8,255 bases of DNA from Clostridiaceae bacterium (GTDB taxonomy: Bacteria > Bacillota > Clostridia > Oscillospirales > Acutalibacteraceae), in NCBI GenBank assembly GCA_016292455.1, contig JAEDIL010000077.1, positions 1 to 8,255 on the forward strand, given 5' to 3'. A program made the position numbers and the translations under genes. The first letter of the stretch is position 1; each line of letters opens with the position of its first letter. This document shows, piece by piece, positions 5,544 through 8,255 of the stretch. The notes under the pieces were generated by a model that had not been told where the DNA came from, did not search any database, and saw nothing but the letters and a program-made list of their open reading frames with translations.

Positions 5544-6422
5544 ATGGAATTTCTCTCGTATCTGATAAGCGGAATAAGCCTCGGAAGCGTTTATGCCATC
5601 ATCGCACTCGGATACACAATGGTTTACGGTATTGCAAAAATGCTCAACTTTGCCCACGGTGACGTCATCATGATCGGCGGTTATATTTCATATATCACCA
5701 TCTCCTCTCTGGGCGTTCCGGGCTGGCTTTCGGTAATCATTGCAATGGCTGTCTGCACCGTTCTCGGTATCATTATCGAAGGTCTTGCATATAAGCCGCT
5801 GCGCTCTGCTCCGTCTCTCGCAGTTCTTATCACAGCCATCGGCGTCTCCTATTTTCTTCAGAATTCCGCTCTTCTCATCTGGGGCGCAAACCCGAAAACA
5901 TATTCACCGCTCGTCAACGGCAACATCAAGCTTTTTGAAGGTGAGCTGACAATTTCCTATGTTTCGCTCCTCACCGTTGTTGCCTGCATCATTATCATGG
6001 TTGTTCTCATGCTCTTCACCTCAAAAACAAAAATGGGCAAGGCGATGCGTGCCTGCTCCGAGGATAAGGGCGCGGCTCAGCTTATGGGTATCAATGTCAA
6101 CCTCACAATTTCGGTAACCTTTGCAATCGGCTCCGCTCTTGCGGCGATTGCAGGTGTACTTCTTCTTTCGTCATATCCCTCACTCATGCCGACCACCGGC
6201 TCAATGCCCGGAATCAAGGCGTTCACCGCAGCAGTATTCGGCGGAATCGGTTCAATTCCCGGCGCATTCCTCGGCGGCGTTCTTCTCGGCGTGATCGAGT
6301 CATTTGCCTCGGCATACATTTCAACTCAGCTTGCAAACTCAATCGTTTTCGCAGTTCTGATTATCGTTCTCCTTGTCCGTCCGACCGGACTGCTCGGAAA
6401 ACGTATTCAGGAAAAGGTTTAA
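5544..6422 (+). CDS. livH: Branched-chain amino acid ABC transporter permease LivH
   Basis: This is one of the two membrane subunits of the LIV importer, forming the translocation channel with LivM. From the ATG at 5544 it has 292 residues, the usual LivH length. It is strongly hydrophobic, with about eight predicted membrane segments. Signatures are SGISLGSVYAIIALGYTMVYG followed by KMLNFAHGD (residues 32-40), then ITAIGVSYFLQN. The cytoplasmic coupling loop is MGKAMRACSEDKGAAQLMGIN (164-184), which docks the ATPases. Near the end is GIKAFTAAVFGGIGSIPGAFLGG. I chose ATG 5544 over an in-frame GTG at 5535 because that GTG lies inside the Shine-Dalgarno GAGGTG (5532-5537), which is 6 nt before the ATG. 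The stop overlaps the Shine-Dalgarno of livM. Confidence 0.96.
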   Translation: MEFLSYLISGISLGSVYAIIALGYTMVYGIAKMLNFAHGDVIMIGGYISYITISSLGVPGWLSVIIAMAVCTVLGIIIEGLAYKPLRSAPSLAVLITAIGVSYFLQNSALLIWGANPKTYSPLVNGNIKLFEGELTISYVSLLTVVACIIIMVVLMLFTSKTKMGKAMRACSEDKGAAQLMGINVNLTISVTFAIGSALAAIAGVLLLSSYPSLMPTTGSMPGIKAFTAAVFGGIGSIPGAFLGGVLLGVIESFASAYISTQLANSIVFAVLIIVLLVRPTGLLGKRIQEKV

Positions 6423-6429
6423 GGAGGTG
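6421..6429 (+). promoter_or_regulatory. Near-perfect Shine-Dalgarno of livM overlapping the livH stop
   Basis: AAGGAGGTG is nearly full-length complementary to the 16S rRNA 3' end, and its first two A bases are part of the livH TAA stop. It lies 6 to 8 nt before ATG 6436. This fixes the livM start and rules out the longer in-frame reading from the TTG at 6373 inside livH. Translational coupling between livH and livM is likely. Confidence 0.9.
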
Positions 6430-6435
6430 CTGACA

Positions 6436-7518
6436 ATGAGTAAAGCAAAAGGTCTCAACCTCAAAAAAGGCACCGTCCGCAACGCTGCCACCTATTCAAT
6501 CGTCATCGCCGCCTATGTTATCATAACGATCCTTTCAAGCACAGGCTCACTCAAACGCTCAACTCAGGGACTTCTTGTTCCCGTCTGCTGCTACATTGTT
6601 ATGGCGCTTTCGCTGAACCTCACCGTCGGCGTTCTCGGAGAGCTGAGCCTCGGCCACGCAGGCTTTATGAGCATCGGCGCTTTTACGGGCGTAATTGTTT
6701 CAATGAGCCTTTCCGCAGTAATTCCGAGTGCGGGGCTCAGAATATTCATTGCAATTGTTGCCGGAATGATTATTGCCGCCTTTGCAGGTTTCCTTATCGG
6801 TATTCCCGTTCTTAAACTCCGCGGCGACTATCTGGCAATTGTTACTCTGGCTTTCGGTGAAATTATCAAAGAGCTGATAAACTGTCTGCTTGTCGGTATT
6901 GACGAAAACGGACTCCACTTCATTTTCAATCCCACCGGCTCAAAAACAGTTGAAGACCTTGCTCTTTCGGAAACTGGTAAGGTAATTATCAAGGGTGCTC
7001 AGGGCGCAACCGGAACCCAGACAATTGCAAATTTCACCGCCGGATTTATTCTTATTCTCGTTACCCTTTTCATCATTCTCAACTTTGTTGACAGCAGAAC
7101 GGGACGCGCCGTCCTTGCAATCCGCGACAACAGAATTGCGGCAGAGTCCTGCGGAATCAACATCACAAAGTACAAAATGATTGCCTTTGTCATCTCCGCA
7201 TCAATTGCCGGAGCGGCAGGCGCACTCTACGGAATGAACTATTCGAACCTCACTTCAACAAAGTTCGACTTCAACACCTCGATTCTCGTCCTCGTGTTCG
7301 TTGTTCTCGGCGGTCTCGGCAACATGCTCGGTTCAATAATCGCCGCAACCGTTCTTTATGTTCTTCCCGAAGCACTGCGTGAATTTTCAAGCTACAGAAT
7401 GCTCATGTATGCAATCGTTCTCATTCTCGTTATGCTTGCAACAAACAACCCGAAGGTTAAAAACCTTCTTTCAAAAGTCATACCCACAAGAAAGAAAAAG
7501 GAGGGAGCCCGGAAATGA
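6436..7518 (+). CDS. livM: Branched-chain amino acid ABC transporter permease LivM
   Basis: This is the second membrane subunit of the importer, partner of LivH. It has 360 residues from ATG 6436, within the normal LivM range. After a basic N-terminus come hydrophobic segments and the family motif GVLGELSLGHAGFMSIGAF (LSLGHAGF at residues 70-77). Next is GIPVLKLRGDYLAIVTLAFGEIIK, and the cytoplasmic coupling loop DSRTGRAVLAIRDNRIAAESCGIN (219-242). SIAGAAGALYG and LVFVVLGGLGNMLGSIIAA follow. The protein ends in a Lys/Arg-rich cytoplasmic tail. A periplasmic or loop segment of about 40 residues around NPTGSKTVEDLALSETG separates the membrane halves. The stop codon overlaps the livG start as ATGA, indicating coupled translation. 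Confidence 0.96.
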   Translation: MSKAKGLNLKKGTVRNAATYSIVIAAYVIITILSSTGSLKRSTQGLLVPVCCYIVMALSLNLTVGVLGELSLGHAGFMSIGAFTGVIVSMSLSAVIPSAGLRIFIAIVAGMIIAAFAGFLIGIPVLKLRGDYLAIVTLAFGEIIKELINCLLVGIDENGLHFIFNPTGSKTVEDLALSETGKVIIKGAQGATGTQTIANFTAGFILILVTLFIILNFVDSRTGRAVLAIRDNRIAAESCGINITKYKMIAFVISASIAGAAGALYGMNYSNLTSTKFDFNTSILVLVFVVLGGLGNMLGSIIAATVLYVLPEALREFSSYRMLMYAIVLILVMLATNNPKVKNLLSKVIPTRKKKEGARK

Positions 7519-8255
7519 AAAATTTTGAAAAAGGCAACATGGTTCCCGTTCCGAGTCATTCGATAATTCCCGAAAGAGACATCGGAAACACTCCCGTTCT
7601 TGAATGTATTCACCTCGGAATCGATTTCGGCGGACTCCGCGCCGTTGACGACTTCAACTTCACAATCGGCAAGACCGAAATCGCCGGACTTATCGGTCCC
7701 AACGGCGCAGGTAAAACCACCATCTTCAACCTGCTGACCAAGGTATATACTCCCACAAGGGGCACCATCATCATCAACGGAATGGATACTTCGGGCAAAA
7801 ACACCGTTCAAATCAACAAGATGGGCGTTGCCAGAACCTTCCAGAATATCCGCCTGTTTTCAAACCTCACCGTTGAAGACAACGTCAGAATCGGTCTCCA
7901 CAACCAGGAAAAATATACCACCGCTTCGGGCATTCTCCGCCTCCCCTCCTATTGGAAAAAGGAAAAGGCAATGCACGAAAGGTCAATGGAGCTGCTTTCC
8001 ATTTTCGGAATGGAGGATATGGCAGACTGGCAGGCAGGCTCTCTCCCCTACGGCGCGCAAAGGCGTCTTGAAATCGTCCGCGCCCTCGCAACAGATCCGA
8101 AGCTGCTCCTGCTTGACGAACCGGCAGCCGGTATGAACCCGAATGAGACCGCGGAGCTGATGGAAAACATTGTAAAAATCCGTGACACTTTCAAGATTGC
8201 CGTTCTCCTCATCGAGCATGACATGAACCTTGTTATGGGTATCTGCGAAGGCATT
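7515..8255 (+). CDS. livG: Branched-chain amino acid ABC transporter ATP-binding protein LivG (3'-truncated by window edge)
   Basis: This is a cytoplasmic ATPase that powers the importer, normally as a heterodimer with LivF. The first 247 codons are present and remain open to the last base; the family is about 255-290 residues, so only the C-terminus is missing. Motifs in order are Walker A GPNGAGKTT (61-69), Q-loop RTFQNIRLF (107-115), a LivG-type signature LPYGAQRRLE (177-186) where most ABC proteins have LSGGQ, Walker B LLLLDEP (197-203) with Glu202, the D-loop AAGMNP, and the switch His235 in LLIEHDM. An N-terminal extension of about 28 residues (MKNFEKGNMVPVPSHSIIPE...) precedes the usual beginning. 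The start is set by AAGGAGGG (7498-7505), 9 nt before the ATG, and by the 4-bp ATGA overlap with livM. A later Met at residue 9 is a weaker alternative. livF should follow. Confidence 0.96.
   Translation, partial: MKNFEKGNMVPVPSHSIIPERDIGNTPVLECIHLGIDFGGLRAVDDFNFTIGKTEIAGLIGPNGAGKTTIFNLLTKVYTPTRGTIIINGMDTSGKNTVQINKMGVARTFQNIRLFSNLTVEDNVRIGLHNQEKYTTASGILRLPSYWKKEKAMHERSMELLSIFGMEDMADWQAGSLPYGAQRRLEIVRALATDPKLLLLDEPAAGMNPNETAELMENIVKIRDTFKIAVLLIEHDMNLVMGICEGI

Noticed and set aside
7392..7811. 139-residue open frame on the minus strand across livM-livG
   Set aside because: It is antisense to two well-supported transporter genes, has no domain similarity, and no promoter was seen for it.

Overview
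The window is ordinary core-genome sequence from what looks like a Gram-positive anaerobe of the Clostridia (Oscillospiraceae/Ruminococcaceae-like or Lachnospiraceae-like; this is inference). The grounds are a lipoprotein solute-binding protein with a Cys-rich signal peptide, GGAGG-type ribosome binding sites, consensus TTGACA/TATAAT promoters, a CIRCE heat-shock operator, and hairpin-plus-T-tract terminators between transcription units. All genes are on the + strand. I see no transposase, phage gene, CRISPR array, tRNA or rRNA.

Layout. (1) 1-731 is the C-terminal two thirds of glyceraldehyde-3-phosphate dehydrogenase, closed by a UUCG-loop terminator. (2) 830-2810 is a heat-shock unit: a sigma-A-type promoter, a perfect CIRCE operator with unusually long 15-bp arms, and htpG (bacterial Hsp90), ending in a terminator at 2855-2894. 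(3) 2826-3796 is a LysR-family regulator. Its putative promoter lies just upstream of, and partly inside, the htpG terminator, so its transcripts would start within the 5' arm of that hairpin. (4) 3797-4142 has no gene. It holds a 15-bp palindrome, the lysR terminator, a near-perfect extended -10 promoter and a roughly 110-nt leader with inverted repeats. (5) 4143-8255 is a branched-chain amino acid ABC importer operon in the order livJ (binding lipoprotein), livH and livM (permeases), livG (ATPase, cut by the window end). The second ATPase, livF, is expected just beyond the edge.

How they work together. LivJ would capture branched-chain amino acids (or a related amino acid or amide) outside the membrane and deliver them to the LivH-LivM channel, powered by LivG and the presumed LivF. 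A strong terminator after livJ, followed by a separate 15-bp dyad, suggests that the binding protein is made in excess over the membrane components. livH-livM-livG are tightly packed, with a stop codon inside a Shine-Dalgarno sequence and a 4-bp ATGA overlap. The LysR regulator could control the liv operon, but nothing in the sequence proves it.

I did not find a novel biological system. The points worth a second look are regulatory: the extended CIRCE at htpG, the promoter nested in a terminator before lysR, the palindrome and structured leader before livJ, and the long dyad between livJ and livH.
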